Shown here: piece after piece, positions 26,104 to 35,141 of the stretch
Layout: each line of letters starts with the position of its first letter
How positions within the stretch are numbered: position 1 is the first letter of the stretch
Source of the DNA: a bacterium MS4
Lineage (GTDB): Bacteria; Bacillota; Clostridia; Oscillospirales; Acutalibacteraceae
Length of the DNA stretch: 64,000 nucleotides
Direction: 5' to 3'
NCBI GenBank assembly: GCA_000752215.1
Contig: CCFG01000017.1
Span: forward strand, 620,001 to 684,000
The notes under the pieces: model-generated
Databases searched by the model: none
The model's input: the letters and a program-made list of their open reading frames with translations, nothing else
Told to the model about the DNA's origin: nothing
Program-made: the position numbers and the translations under genes

Positions 26104-26832
26104 TCAGACGCCTGATGTCAAATGTTTGTGTTCGTCCCGGCTGTCCCCATCGGAATTTACAAGGGACATAATAATCTGATACCGGGCGTCCTCATGCTGC
26201 TCTCTCATCAGGGTCTTCAGCCTCTCGGCATCTTTGTGGATAATCGCATCCAGCATTTCCTCGTGCTGGGCCGCCAGCTCCACAAGTCCTTCGTGATAGG
26301 ATTCGATCTTTGATTTATCATACAAATCCCAGAAAGCCCCCATGAGCTGTGAAAGCAGGACATTGTCCATACATAAGTAAAGTACCCGGTGAAATTCCCT
26401 GTCGTTTTTAGCAAAGGTCTTCTTCTGCTCTGCCTTTCGCTTCATCTCAGAAATTTGATAGGCAAGACTGTGCAACTGATCGATCGTAATCTTTTCAAGC
26501 ACCATTGGGATCGTACTAATTTCAAGCATGGAACGGATTTCCATCAGGTCGAGCAGCAGTGCCGGTTTCGCCTGTATTAAGAGCGACCACGTGCCGACAA
26601 TCTGCGCACCGATATCCGGCGCCTGTACATGGCGTCCGCTCCCCTGCTGAGAGACAATAATTCCATTTGCCTCAAAAATATTGAGTTCCTTGCGCAATTG
26701 TGTTCTGCTCACGTTAAACTTCTCCATCATTTCTTCTTCTGTGGGAAGTCTCTCGCCCGTTTCGATACAATCTACAACAAGGGATGAGATTTGAGCATTT
26801 AAAGTATTTTCATCGGGATGTAACCTGTTCAT
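26104..26832 (-). CDS. GntR/FadR-family transcriptional regulator
   Basis: 242 residues. The winged helix occupies about residues 8-70: the segment GERLPTEEEMMEKFNVSRTQLRKELNIFEANGIIVSQQGSGRHV is the classic GntR region. The C-terminal all-helical part, with REFHRVLYLCMDN and a late AQHEEMLDAIIHKD, matches the FCD (FadR) ligand domain, which often binds a metal and a sugar acid. It lies first in the ribokinase operon. A promoter with a dyad overlapping its start of transcription makes self-repression likely. The effector is probably an intermediate of the ribokinase/SIS or of the neighbouring rare-sugar pathway. Confidence 0.9.
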   Translation of the reverse strand: MNRLHPDENTLNAQISSLVVDCIETGERLPTEEEMMEKFNVSRTQLRKELNIFEANGIIVSQQGSGRHVQAPDIGAQIVGTWSLLIQAKPALLLDLMEIRSMLEISTIPMVLEKITIDQLHSLAYQISEMKRKAEQKKTFAKNDREFHRVLYLCMDNVLLSQLMGAFWDLYDKSKIESYHEGLVELAAQHEEMLDAIIHKDAERLKTLMREQHEDARYQIIMSLVNSDGDSRDEHKHLTSGV

Positions 26833-26860
26833 AATTCCTCACTACCATGGTTTTTTATTC

Positions 26861-26910
26861 TTAATAATCAATTAATTATTAATTTTATAGCGTTTTAGGT
26901 AATTTGTCAA
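26861..26910 (-). promoter_or_regulatory. gntR promoter with operator dyad
   Basis: On the minus strand TTGACA (26905-26910), 17 bp and TAAAAT (26882-26887) form a promoter in the 87-nt gap between the kinase and gntR. Directly downstream is the dyad TTAATAAT-N6-ATTATTAA (26861-26882), well placed for GntR to repress its own operon. Confidence 0.65.
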
Positions 26911-26919
26911 TCACTTTGG

Positions 26920-28395
26920 TCAATATCCAAGAATAGATTCATATTTTCGATATGCCTCTTGCCATTGATCGTGATCCTGCGGCTGGAATTCCGCAATCGG
27001 AAAAGAGCGTTTCACGGTTTCACGCAGCTGGTTCAGTCCTGAAATTTCTCCAAAGGCACTGGCCTGTACCAGAACGTTCCCAATACATGCACTTTCCACA
27101 GGTCCCGCGTACACCGGCCGGTTGATGACATTGGCGGCGAACTGATTCAGCATGTTGTTCCGGCTTCCCCCGCCGACAATATGCAGCGCTTTGATCCTCC
27201 GTTTGGTGACAGCCTCCATCTGATCCAGCGTATACCGGTAGCGCATGACCAGACTTTCGTATACGCAGCGGGCGATTTCGCCCACCGTCTGCGGAATATA
27301 TTGATTCGTCCTTTTACAAAATGCCTGAATTCGTTTTATCATATTTCCGGAATTATAAAACTCAAGTTCTTCCGAATTGATAAAGCATTGAAAAGGAGCC
27401 GCCTCGGATGCTTTCTGGACGATCTCGTCCCAGGTAAGAGAAATCCCTTGTCTCGCCCATTCCGATACACATTGCTGTAAAATCCACATGCCCATGATAT
27501 TCTTTACCAGCCTGATTTTCCCGTCCGCCGTTCCTTCGTTGGAAAAATTCGCCTGAAACGCTTCCTCAGACAGTACGGGCCGGTCGGATTCTATTCCGAA
27601 GATCGACCAGGTGCCGCTGGAGCAGAACGCCACATCCTCCTCCAGCGGAATCGCGGCCACCGCAGACGCCGTGTCGTGCGTTCCCACGGGGACATATGAC
27701 AGTGTCTGTACTCCAGCCTGTTCACAAAGCTCCCCACGTACTGGGAAACGGTCCTTTCCGGGCATAAGGATTTCGCAGAAGATTTTATTCGGGATTCCAA
27801 TCATGTCGGCAATTTCGCAGTCCCACGCCCGTTTTCCGGGGCTATAGAGCATGGATGTCGTCGCCATGGTGTATTCGTTGAACTTGTTGCCCGTGAGAAA
27901 ATACGCGAGCAAATCCGGCATCATCAGCATTTTATCCGCATGAGCCAGCGCCGGATCGCCGTTTAACAGTCTTTCATAGAGCTGGAATACGGTGTTGCCA
28001 TAAATCATCTGGATTCCGGTTCTGTCAAAAAGCTCCCGGACACTGATCTTTTTTTCACACTGCGCCACCACTTCACCGCCCGCATTTCTCATGCAGCGGC
28101 AGTTTCCAAGCAGCTGGCCGTTTTTGTCGATCAGTCCATAATCGGTCCCCCAGGTGTCGATCCCGACACTGCTGACCGCTGCCGGGCCCAGATCTGAACC
28201 GGCCTTTGCAATAGCCTGCTGCATTTCATGAAACAGCCGAAACACGTCCCAGTAATAGGTGCCGTTGTTGTCTACAAAGTAATTGGCAAAGCGGTGCACT
28301 TCTCTGAGACAGACCCGGTCGCCGTCGAACTCGCCTACAATGCCCCGCCCGGTACTCGCCCCATAATCCATTGCCAAAAAATTCAAAGTCTTCAT
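26920..28395 (-). CDS. FGGY sugar kinase, rhamnulokinase-like
   Basis: 491 residues from the ATG at 28395 (GGAGG 4 nt before), nearly the length of E. coli RhaB. Motifs are the N-terminal LAMDYGASTGRGIVG, GIDTWGTDYGLID, PVGTHDTASAVAAIP, SSGTWSIFGIES, and a late HIVGGGSRNNMLNQFAA for ATP binding. The order and spacing best match rhamnulokinase among FGGY kinases. It phosphorylates a ketose, such as L-rhamnulose or a related 6-deoxy or pentulose sugar. It ends the 11-gene minus-strand operon begun by the XylFGH importer, next to two aldose/ketose isomerases and the class II aldolase that would follow it biochemically. Confidence 0.88.
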   Translation of the reverse strand: MKTLNFLAMDYGASTGRGIVGEFDGDRVCLREVHRFANYFVDNNGTYYWDVFRLFHEMQQAIAKAGSDLGPAAVSSVGIDTWGTDYGLIDKNGQLLGNCRCMRNAGGEVVAQCEKKISVRELFDRTGIQMIYGNTVFQLYERLLNGDPALAHADKMLMMPDLLAYFLTGNKFNEYTMATTSMLYSPGKRAWDCEIADMIGIPNKIFCEILMPGKDRFPVRGELCEQAGVQTLSYVPVGTHDTASAVAAIPLEEDVAFCSSGTWSIFGIESDRPVLSEEAFQANFSNEGTADGKIRLVKNIMGMWILQQCVSEWARQGISLTWDEIVQKASEAAPFQCFINSEELEFYNSGNMIKRIQAFCKRTNQYIPQTVGEIARCVYESLVMRYRYTLDQMEAVTKRRIKALHIVGGGSRNNMLNQFAANVINRPVYAGPVESACIGNVLVQASAFGEISGLNQLRETVKRSFPIAEFQPQDHDQWQEAYRKYESILGY

Positions 28396-28452
28396 ATTGC
28401 CTCCGCTGCGGCCGCGCCCCTTTCGGAACGCGCCCCGCATTATGATGATTCT

Positions 28453-28914
28453 TTATTTGCTTTTACGCTCCGCCTCAAACTTTTTAATTCTGTCAAGTCC
28501 GTAGATATTGGTGTCATAATAGTCGGAATTCAGCCAGACCCGTACCATCTTTATCCCGTCTTCCGGCTTCATCAGCCACGCGCCGGTACAAAGCACATTG
28601 GCGTTATTGTCCGCACGGGACATCTTGGCAGTAAATATATCATAACAGATGGCGGAACGAATCCCGGTGAATTTATTTGCAGAGATATTCATTCCCTGAC
28701 CGGTACCGCAGACCAGGATGCCCCGGTCGTACTCTCCCGCCTGAACTCCCTTGCACACAGGCTCGGCGGAGTCCAGATAATAGCCGGTGTTGTCGGCACG
28801 GCTACCAACGTCTTTGACCTCATAGCCATCCTGAATAAGGGCCTCGACAATGGCCGCTTTCAGCGGATATCCGCTCCCGTCGCATCCGATGATTACCTTT
28901 AATTTATCACTCAT
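28453..28914 (-). CDS. RpiB/LacA/LacB family sugar isomerase, copy A
   Basis: 153 residues from the ATG at 28914 (GGAGG 7 nt before). The family motifs are IIGCDGSGYPLKAAIVEAL and the active-site loop LVCGTGQGMNISANKFTGIR, with the Cys base, then a helix with RADNNANVLCTGAW. The protein acts on aldose/ketose phosphates (RpiB) or galactose-6-phosphate (LacAB). Its start overlaps nothing but follows copy B by 14 nt. Side-by-side copies of this family in other bacteria form LacA/LacB heteromers, so the pair may function together. Confidence 0.87.
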   Translation of the reverse strand: MSDKLKVIIGCDGSGYPLKAAIVEALIQDGYEVKDVGSRADNTGYYLDSAEPVCKGVQAGEYDRGILVCGTGQGMNISANKFTGIRSAICYDIFTAKMSRADNNANVLCTGAWLMKPEDGIKMVRVWLNSDYYDTNIYGLDRIKKFEAERKSK

Positions 28915-28928
28915 TTCCATTCCTCCCA

Positions 28929-29384
28929 TCAATACTGATTTTCAATTACCGAGGCTCTTTCCATACCCTCGACATCGCGGCCCGTATACTGGACCAGCAG
29001 CCAGGTTTCGATCATTTTGGCGCACTTTTCGGCCGATTCCATCACCCACGCGCCGGTGCACAGCACATTCGTGTTGTTGTCCGCACTGGCAAGGGCCGCG
29101 GGGAACACGTCGTAAGCCAGCGCCGCGCGCACGCCATGAAATTTATTCGCGGCTATGCACATACCGATCCCGGTACCGCAAATAAGCACCCCTCTTTGAT
29201 ACTCCCCGCTCTGAATCCCGTTTGCCACCAGTTCGGCAGCGTCGGAAAAATCTCCATGGTCGGGTCCGGAGGTTCCGACATCGGTGACATCGTATCCCTT
29301 CTTCCGCAGAATAGCGATAACCTCTTCCTTCATGTCGTGTGCTGCAATGTCACAGCCCATGATCACTTTGATTCCAAGTCTCAA
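28929..29384 (-). CDS. RpiB/LacA/LacB family sugar isomerase, copy B
   Basis: 151 residues. The start is a TTG at 29384 with AGGAGG 8 nt upstream, giving MRLGIKVIMGCDIAAHDMKEE. The active-site loop is LICGTGIGMCIAANKFHGVRAAL, followed by SADNNTNVLCTGAW. It is about half identical by eye to copy A in the core, while the C-terminal helices differ. The Cys base is kept in both copies, so neither looks inactive. It sits between the class II aldolase and copy A. Confidence 0.87.
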   Translation of the reverse strand: MRLGIKVIMGCDIAAHDMKEEVIAILRKKGYDVTDVGTSGPDHGDFSDAAELVANGIQSGEYQRGVLICGTGIGMCIAANKFHGVRAALAYDVFPAALASADNNTNVLCTGAWVMESAEKCAKMIETWLLVQYTGRDVEGMERASVIENQY

Positions 29385-29400
29385 TTGAGTCTCCTCCTTT

Positions 29401-30681
29401 TTATTGGCTGTCAGCCTCTTCCAGCTGCTCTTTCGTCATACTTTTGATTTCTTTCCCGCTCCGAATGGCCTGATGGATAGAAACCGCGGTGAACTCCGCC
29501 ACCTCCAATTTATCAAAGGCATACAGAGGGGACGGCCCCGCCAGCACAATCCCCAAATGATCGATAATGCCAAGCGGATGCTCCAGGCTCATTGTTCTGC
29601 CAATGGACTCCTTGTCCTTGACCAGCGCTTCAAACGGGATTCTGACAGAATTTCTCAGCACCCCATAGGATTCCGGAATGATGGTTACATCAAAAGCCCT
29701 GTCGCACACGGCAAACGACGCGGCGCAAACCGGAGCCGCAACAATCACCGAATTGACGTCCGGATTGTTCCGGTATATTGCCTGATGAACTTCCGCGGTG
29801 TCGTCGGGGGTCTTGCCCCTTTCGCATTTCCCATCTTCCACCCTGACAAAATCGCATTCCGAAAGACAGGCATTGTCTCTGCAGCGTGGATTGATGATAA
29901 AATTGTTTCCATCCGTCCGGGCGGAAACGGAACCGAACATTCCCGTAAAGAGTCCTTTAGCATAAGCGCGGCGTGCTATTACGGTTAGGTCCCGGCGCAG
30001 CGCAAGCTCCGCCTCCGAACGTACGCTGAATTCCGCCTCCGCGTACTTTTTGACGGAGGCTTCATACGCATCGATCTGCGGTTTGGTCAAACTCTTCAAA
30101 CAGCCAAGGGTACCGGCGTTTAATTGCAGCTCTGCGGTACTGTTGAATTGCTCAAAGCGCCGGAACGCGTCGAACAGGTCCACCTGGCTCGCCAGAAAAG
30201 TAGCATGGTTTTTCAGGACCGCGGCGCTGTAGCCGCAGTTGAACACATCCCCTACGCATTCTACCAGCTTCAGCGTGCCCGGCATGCCGTATTCCGCAAG
30301 GCCGACCTCGCCCGCAGCTTCATAAGCCGCAACGGTAAGCTTTGTGTCCGGAACCTCGTGCAGGACGCTCATGGTAACCAAAGCGGGAGGATGCGCGTGA
30401 AGGACCGCGCGGAAATTCGGATGTTCTTTCAAAATTCTATGGTGGATCCGGTATTCAGAAGACGGCCTGTGCTTTCCCTCAAAATGACCGTCCGGATAGA
30501 CTCTCACGATGTCGTCCCTCGTAAGCGATCCTTTGTCCACATTGGTCGGTGAAACCCACATTACCCCTTCATCATCCATGACCGAAAGATTCCCTCCCGT
30601 CAGGGTCGTCAGGCCACGGTCGTAGATTCGCTGCATCACCATGCAGATTAAGTCTGCAGGATGGATCCATTTAGCATTCAT
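29401..30681 (-). CDS. Fused double class II aldolase/adducin-domain protein
   Basis: 426 residues made of two class II aldolase domains in one chain; the usual single enzyme has about 220. Domain 1 (1-200) keeps the metal site: E76 (SSEYRIHH), H95 and H97 (LHAHPPAL) and H159 (LKNHATF). Domain 2 (215-420) has the fold features GMFGSVSAR and EVHQAIYRNNP but reads VIVAAPVCA where the HxH pair should be (313-321), so it lacks zinc ligands. Domain 1 would cleave or form a ketose phosphate, releasing dihydroxyacetone phosphate or a related product; domain 2 may be structural. This fused form is unusual, but the frame is clean with AGGAG before the ATG. Confidence 0.8.
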   Translation of the reverse strand: MNAKWIHPADLICMVMQRIYDRGLTTLTGGNLSVMDDEGVMWVSPTNVDKGSLTRDDIVRVYPDGHFEGKHRPSSEYRIHHRILKEHPNFRAVLHAHPPALVTMSVLHEVPDTKLTVAAYEAAGEVGLAEYGMPGTLKLVECVGDVFNCGYSAAVLKNHATFLASQVDLFDAFRRFEQFNSTAELQLNAGTLGCLKSLTKPQIDAYEASVKKYAEAEFSVRSEAELALRRDLTVIARRAYAKGLFTGMFGSVSARTDGNNFIINPRCRDNACLSECDFVRVEDGKCERGKTPDDTAEVHQAIYRNNPDVNSVIVAAPVCAASFAVCDRAFDVTIIPESYGVLRNSVRIPFEALVKDKESIGRTMSLEHPLGIIDHLGIVLAGPSPLYAFDKLEVAEFTAVSIHQAIRSGKEIKSMTKEQLEEADSQ

Positions 30682-30691
30682 ATGTATTCTC

Positions 30692-31570
30692 CTAATTAAA
30701 TCTCTTGCATTTTTCGGCCAGTCTGCTCAAAAAGTCCAATTCATCCCCGCTCAGAGGGCTGAACGGCCTGCGGCAATCGCCCACGGGCAGCCCCAGGACC
30801 TTCATCATTCCTTTGACTCCCCGGAACACCCCGACCTTAATCAGGCCTTCAATGATCTCGTTCACTTCATCCTGAATGGCATACGCGGCCGCAGGGTCTC
30901 CTTTTTCGTAGCAGTCGCGGATTGCCGTGAATTTTTCCGGCATGAAGTTAAAAGTGCTTCCAATCGCGTATTTCAGGCCGAACGGAAGGGTGTTGAGGAA
31001 CAGTTCATCATGGCCGTTGATGATGAGCTTATCCGGATAGGCGGAAATAACCCGCTGCATACCGAAAAGGTCGTAGGAGGTGTACTTCATTCCTGCAATT
31101 TTAGGATGGCTGAAAATATTCCCGAGGTTTTCCTTCTTGAATTCCACTCCCGCCAGCGCCGGCGCGTTGTACACAATGAGAGGCAGTTCGGAAGAATCCG
31201 CTATTTCCCGGAAATAGGCGGCCAGTTCCTCCGCCGTATACTTGAAATAGATCGGCGGCAGGGAGGAAACCGCGCTGACCCCTCCCACCGAACCGGCGTG
31301 CCTTGCCAGCTCAATGGAATCCAGGGTATACTGTGCGCCGATGTGCGTTACGATGTCTACGCGTCCGGAAACCCGGTTCACAACCGATTCAAGAATTTTT
31401 TTGCGCTCGTCCAGGCTAAGAAGCATCGTTTCGGCGGTGCTTCCGCACACATAGAAGCCTGCAACCCCGCGTCCGATCAATTGATCGACCACTTCGTTCA
31501 GGGCCGGAAAATCAATCTTGCCGTCCCGGTTAAAAGGTGTGATCAGTGCGGGATAAATTCCTTTTTCCAT
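30692..31570 (-). CDS. DapA/NanA-family lyase
   Basis: 292 residues, closest in pattern to N-acetylneuraminate lyase and 2-keto-3-deoxy-sugar aldolases. It shows GSTAE (43-47), the catalytic Tyr of IVYNAPA (Y134) and the Schiff-base Lys of GMKYTS (K162), followed by INGHDELF. The substrate would be a 2-keto-3-deoxy acid such as that made by the neighbouring enolase-family dehydratase, split to pyruvate and an aldehyde. The aldehyde dehydrogenase two genes away could oxidise that aldehyde. It is not sialate specific as far as can be told, since no other sialate genes are nearby. Confidence 0.85.
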   Translation of the reverse strand: MEKGIYPALITPFNRDGKIDFPALNEVVDQLIGRGVAGFYVCGSTAETMLLSLDERKKILESVVNRVSGRVDIVTHIGAQYTLDSIELARHAGSVGGVSAVSSLPPIYFKYTAEELAAYFREIADSSELPLIVYNAPALAGVEFKKENLGNIFSHPKIAGMKYTSYDLFGMQRVISAYPDKLIINGHDELFLNTLPFGLKYAIGSTFNFMPEKFTAIRDCYEKGDPAAAYAIQDEVNEIIEGLIKVGVFRGVKGMMKVLGLPVGDCRRPFSPLSGDELDFLSRLAEKCKRFN

Positions 31571-31586
31571 TGATTCTTCTCCTTAA

Positions 31587-32465
31587 TTACAAGGTTCCCT
31601 GTGAAAACAGGTATCTCATGCTCTCAACGGACGCTTTTGCATTTCGGTCCAGTGTTTCCTCATCCGCCCATCCTGTCAAATCGCGCCAGATCCGCGCGCA
31701 GTCGCCCAGTTCTCCCCCGGCACGCACCAGGCTTTCCATGGTAAGGATTCCCTGATAGTTGATCTTTCTCAGCGCGTCCCGGATTTCATACAGCGGAAGA
31801 TGTCCCGTGCCGAGCAGTCCCCGGTGGTTCTCTTCCAGATGGAAATGTCCCAGACGGTCTCCCGCGTCGAAGATGGCATTGGCAAAACTGGATTCCTCTA
31901 CGTTCATATGGAATGAGTCCAGTGTCATCTTCGCATTGGGCAGGCCCACTTCGTCCAGCAGCTTTCTGGCATCCTTAGCCGTATTGGCAATATGGCCTTC
32001 ATATCGGTTAACGATTTCGCAGTTGACCTGTAGGCCGCAGTCGGCAGCACGCCGGCAGATTTCCCGTAAAGCCAGCACTGCATTGTTCCATTCGCGCTGG
32101 TGATGATCGGAAAAAGGAGGCCGGAAGGGCGCGTTCAGCATATTCCCGCCGATTCCTTGGATTCCCAGCTTGTTGAGCTTTGGAAAAATATCGGAATAAA
32201 AACGGATTCCCTTTTCTCTGACCGCCGGATCATCGTCGCTGAGGGCGGCATTCTGCGGCGGATCAAGTCCAAGGGCAAGCTCCACATCGTATTCTCTGGC
32301 AGCTGCCGCCAGTTCCTCGATTTGAGCACCAGTCAGGTCAAAGAAAAGGTAATCGCCGATCTCCAAAACATCGAACCCGCTTTTTTTTGCCCGTTCGACA
32401 TAGGGCGTATAGCTTCTGCATTTCAGGTCATTGCGCCAATAAATATAATGTATTCCAAATTTCAT
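31587..32465 (-). CDS. Sugar phosphate isomerase/epimerase (TIM-barrel, xylose isomerase-like)
   Basis: 292 residues from the ATG at 32465; the longer upstream frame reads into the aldehyde dehydrogenase end and has no ribosome site. It starts MKFGIHYIYWRND and has VLEIGDYLF, then GIQGIGGNMLNAPF, VNCEIVNRYEGH, LDSFHMNVEE and FHLEENHRGLLGTGHL, the metal-binding layout of the tagatose/psicose 3-epimerase type. It would epimerise a free ketose, feeding the kinase or dehydratase. The ribosome site is weak (GGTGGAAG), which may lower expression relative to its neighbours. Confidence 0.82.
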   Translation of the reverse strand: MKFGIHYIYWRNDLKCRSYTPYVERAKKSGFDVLEIGDYLFFDLTGAQIEELAAAAREYDVELALGLDPPQNAALSDDDPAVREKGIRFYSDIFPKLNKLGIQGIGGNMLNAPFRPPFSDHHQREWNNAVLALREICRRAADCGLQVNCEIVNRYEGHIANTAKDARKLLDEVGLPNAKMTLDSFHMNVEESSFANAIFDAGDRLGHFHLEENHRGLLGTGHLPLYEIRDALRKINYQGILTMESLVRAGGELGDCARIWRDLTGWADEETLDRNAKASVESMRYLFSQGTL

Positions 32466-32538
32466 AGCTTCCACCCGTCTGACAGTCAGACCGACCTCTG
32501 CCGCTGAAAAGAACAGCAGAGGTTTTTCTGACAAAGAT

Positions 32539-33993
32539 TTAGTCCTCCAGAATATAGCGTAAGATAATGGATTTCTTCTGCGTGACCTCATCCATGAGCG
32601 TCATCAGACTTTCACGGCTGTTTCCGGTCAACTTCTTTCCGCCGCCAAACGGCAGTTCCGCCGCACGGAATCCACCCGAGCCGTTGACCGCCACATATCC
32701 GGCTTTAATCTGGCGGCAGAACTTTGCCGCCGTCTTCATGTCTTTGGTAAACACGCCGGACGACAGGCCGTAATCGGTAAGGTTGGCAAGACGGATGGCC
32801 TCTTCCACCGTATCAAACCCGATCACCGGCCAAACAGGACCAAACACCTCCATGTTTTTGGTGATATCCATCTGATCGGTTACATCCACCAGCACGGTCG
32901 GGTCCACAAAAGCGCCGCTGCGTTTGCCGCCATAGTAGACCTTTGCGCCCTGTTCGACTGTCTTCTCGATCTGGGAGACAACTTTTTTCGCCATCGATTC
33001 ACTGATTACAGGGCCCATCGTCGTTTTGGGGTCAAACGGGTCACCAAGAACCAGCGGTTTGAGATATTCATCGACCAGGCGCCGGCAAAATTCCTCCTTC
33101 AGCGAATTATGAACAATAAAGCGTTTGGCCGCGCTGCAGCACTGGCCGGCGTTCCTCGCCTTGTCCCCCGCCTCTCTCAGCGCAAGCTCCAAGTCGCCGT
33201 CCTCACACACGATAAACGGATCGTTACCACCCAGCTCAAACTGATAACCGGTCAGATGCTTCGCGGCTGTTTTGGCAATGCTGATGCCGGTTTCCGTGCT
33301 GCCGGTAAAGTTGACCGACGCAATCCGAAAATCGTCCACGAGCCAGTCGCCCACCAGGCTGCCTTTTCCGGTCAGACAGTTTACCACACCGCCCGGAACG
33401 CCCGCATCTACCAGCATTTTGCTCATTGTGAGTACCGCCATGGGATCATAGGATGGAGCTTTGATGACCACCGCGTTTCCAGCCGCAAGAGACGCGGCAA
33501 CCTTAAATGCCCAAAGAGCCGCCGGAAAATTATAGGGAATAATGCAGGCGATAACGCCCAGCGGCTCGTTTACCGTAAATTGGACATCCGTATCGTAGCC
33601 CGGTTCGGTCGCGATCGGCAGCGTTTTTCCGTAGTGGTGCATTGCGATTTCGCACGCTCCGTCAAACACATAGGCAACCGAGTCAAATTCCCACACAGAT
33701 TCCGCCAGATAGGGTTTTCCGGTTTCCTTGGAAAGGATTTTTCCCAGCTCCATTCTTTTCTCAATACAGGCCGCGGAGAACTTTCTCAGGATTTTGCATC
33801 TTTCCCTGACAGGCATCTTAGCCCACGCGGGCTGCGCCTTCTCGGCAAGGTCGATCGCTCTGGTCACATCTTCCCTTGTGGCGCTGGGCACCGTGTCGAC
33901 AATCTCCCCGTTTGCCGGGTTGATTACATTCTGCACGGCACCGTCCGACGAGTCCACCCATTTTCCGTCCATTAGCATTTTCATAAATTTCAC
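32539..33993 (-). CDS. NAD(P)-dependent aldehyde dehydrogenase
   Basis: 484 residues of the ALDH superfamily. N155 (IPYNFPAAL), E253 (FELGGNDP) and the catalytic Cys (C286 in GQCCSAAKRF) are all present, as is the FTGSTETG cofactor loop. The size matches succinate-semialdehyde, glycolaldehyde or lactaldehyde dehydrogenases. In this operon it follows the enolase-family dehydratase and would oxidise the aldehyde released by the DapA-type lyase. Oxidation of an incoming aldose to the aldonic acid is less likely for this family. It is preceded by AGGTG and 14 nt of spacing. Confidence 0.92.
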   Translation of the reverse strand: MKFMKMLMDGKWVDSSDGAVQNVINPANGEIVDTVPSATREDVTRAIDLAEKAQPAWAKMPVRERCKILRKFSAACIEKRMELGKILSKETGKPYLAESVWEFDSVAYVFDGACEIAMHHYGKTLPIATEPGYDTDVQFTVNEPLGVIACIIPYNFPAALWAFKVAASLAAGNAVVIKAPSYDPMAVLTMSKMLVDAGVPGGVVNCLTGKGSLVGDWLVDDFRIASVNFTGSTETGISIAKTAAKHLTGYQFELGGNDPFIVCEDGDLELALREAGDKARNAGQCCSAAKRFIVHNSLKEEFCRRLVDEYLKPLVLGDPFDPKTTMGPVISESMAKKVVSQIEKTVEQGAKVYYGGKRSGAFVDPTVLVDVTDQMDITKNMEVFGPVWPVIGFDTVEEAIRLANLTDYGLSSGVFTKDMKTAAKFCRQIKAGYVAVNGSGGFRAAELPFGGGKKLTGNSRESLMTLMDEVTQKKSIILRYILED

Positions 33994-34007
33994 CTCAAAT
34001 TGATTAT

Positions 34008-35141
34008 TTAAAAGATTTTACATTCGTGCTCTTTGATAAAGTCCCTGTTCAGCTTCAGCCCCAGTCCCGGCAGGTCGGGAATCGTCATATACCCGTCCAC
34101 GGGAACCGGCGCGTCCACATAAACATCCGCAGTAATTTTTTCGAACAGCTTCAGCCTTTCAAGGAACGGCGCGTTTGCATAGGCGCTGACCAGATGGATA
34201 TGGATATTTTCCATGGCATGCGGCGCAAACTTCAGGTTCCACGCCTGCGTGATCGCCGCGATCTTCAGCATTTCGGTAAAGCCTCCGGTCCTTGTTCCGT
34301 CAATCTGGATGAAATCGGCCGCATTGTTCAGCACAAGATCCCTGCACCCGTATTTCGTGTATTCATGTTCACCGGACGCAAGAGGCACATCCGTTCCCTC
34401 TTTGAACCGCTTTAAGCCGGGGATATCGTCTGCGAAAACCGGTTCCTCAAGCAGCATAATATCGTATTCCCTTACCATATTGGCAAACCTGACGCCGGTC
34501 GCCGCATCCCAGCAGTTGTTGGCGTCGAGCAGGATTCCGATGTCCGGCCCAACCGCCTCTCTCACCTTTGCGACCCGCTGGACATCCCGATTGATATTGC
34601 GTCCGCCCTCGACGCCCACTTTAAACTTGATCATGTTGTAACGGTCATCTTTCACCAGGCTGACCATTTCTTCTACCAGCTGTTCGTCCGTATACGACGT
34701 CCATCCTCCGCTTCCGTATACCGGAACCTTGGGATCATTCCCGCCGAACAGCCTGTAGAGCGGAATATCAAGCATTTTCCCCTTGATGTCCCACAGTGCA
34801 ATGTCTACCGCGCTGAGGGCACAGAACATCAGGCCTTTCCGTCCCACACCCCTGAGATAAGCGACCATCTCGTTCCAGACAGCCTCGGTCTCAAAAGGGT
34901 CGCGTCCAATGAGCCTCGGTGCAATATTTTTTTCGATCAGAAGCTTTGTCGCTTCCCCGCCCACTTCATTGTAGGTGATCCCAAAGCCGGTAATCCCGCT
35001 CTGCGTGGTCAGTTCGACAACCGTATATCCGACTGTTTCTACTTTTCTTGTTGCGTCGGCGAAGCCCCCCTGTACCGGTGCGGACACCAAATGTACCTCT
35101 ACCTTTGAAATTTTGTCTAAATAGTAACCCATTTTCTTCAT
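34008..35141 (-). CDS. Enolase-superfamily sugar-acid dehydratase (mandelate racemase type)
   Basis: 377 residues with a canonical mandelate-racemase barrel: K172 and K174 (IKFKVG), metal ligands D206 (LLDANNCW), E232 or E233 (LEEP) and E258 (ASGEHEY), the D281 of QIDGTRTGG, and H308 (APHAMENIH). Both acid/base partners are present, unlike the gene at 14184. Such enzymes dehydrate an aldonic acid to a 2-keto-3-deoxy acid. The start at 35141 overlaps the stop of the permease gene (ATGA), supporting it. Candidate substrates are rhamnonate, fuconate, galactonate or a pentonate. Confidence 0.9.
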   Translation of the reverse strand: MKKMGYYLDKISKVEVHLVSAPVQGGFADATRKVETVGYTVVELTTQSGITGFGITYNEVGGEATKLLIEKNIAPRLIGRDPFETEAVWNEMVAYLRGVGRKGLMFCALSAVDIALWDIKGKMLDIPLYRLFGGNDPKVPVYGSGGWTSYTDEQLVEEMVSLVKDDRYNMIKFKVGVEGGRNINRDVQRVAKVREAVGPDIGILLDANNCWDAATGVRFANMVREYDIMLLEEPVFADDIPGLKRFKEGTDVPLASGEHEYTKYGCRDLVLNNAADFIQIDGTRTGGFTEMLKIAAITQAWNLKFAPHAMENIHIHLVSAYANAPFLERLKLFEKITADVYVDAPVPVDGYMTIPDLPGLGLKLNRDFIKEHECKIF

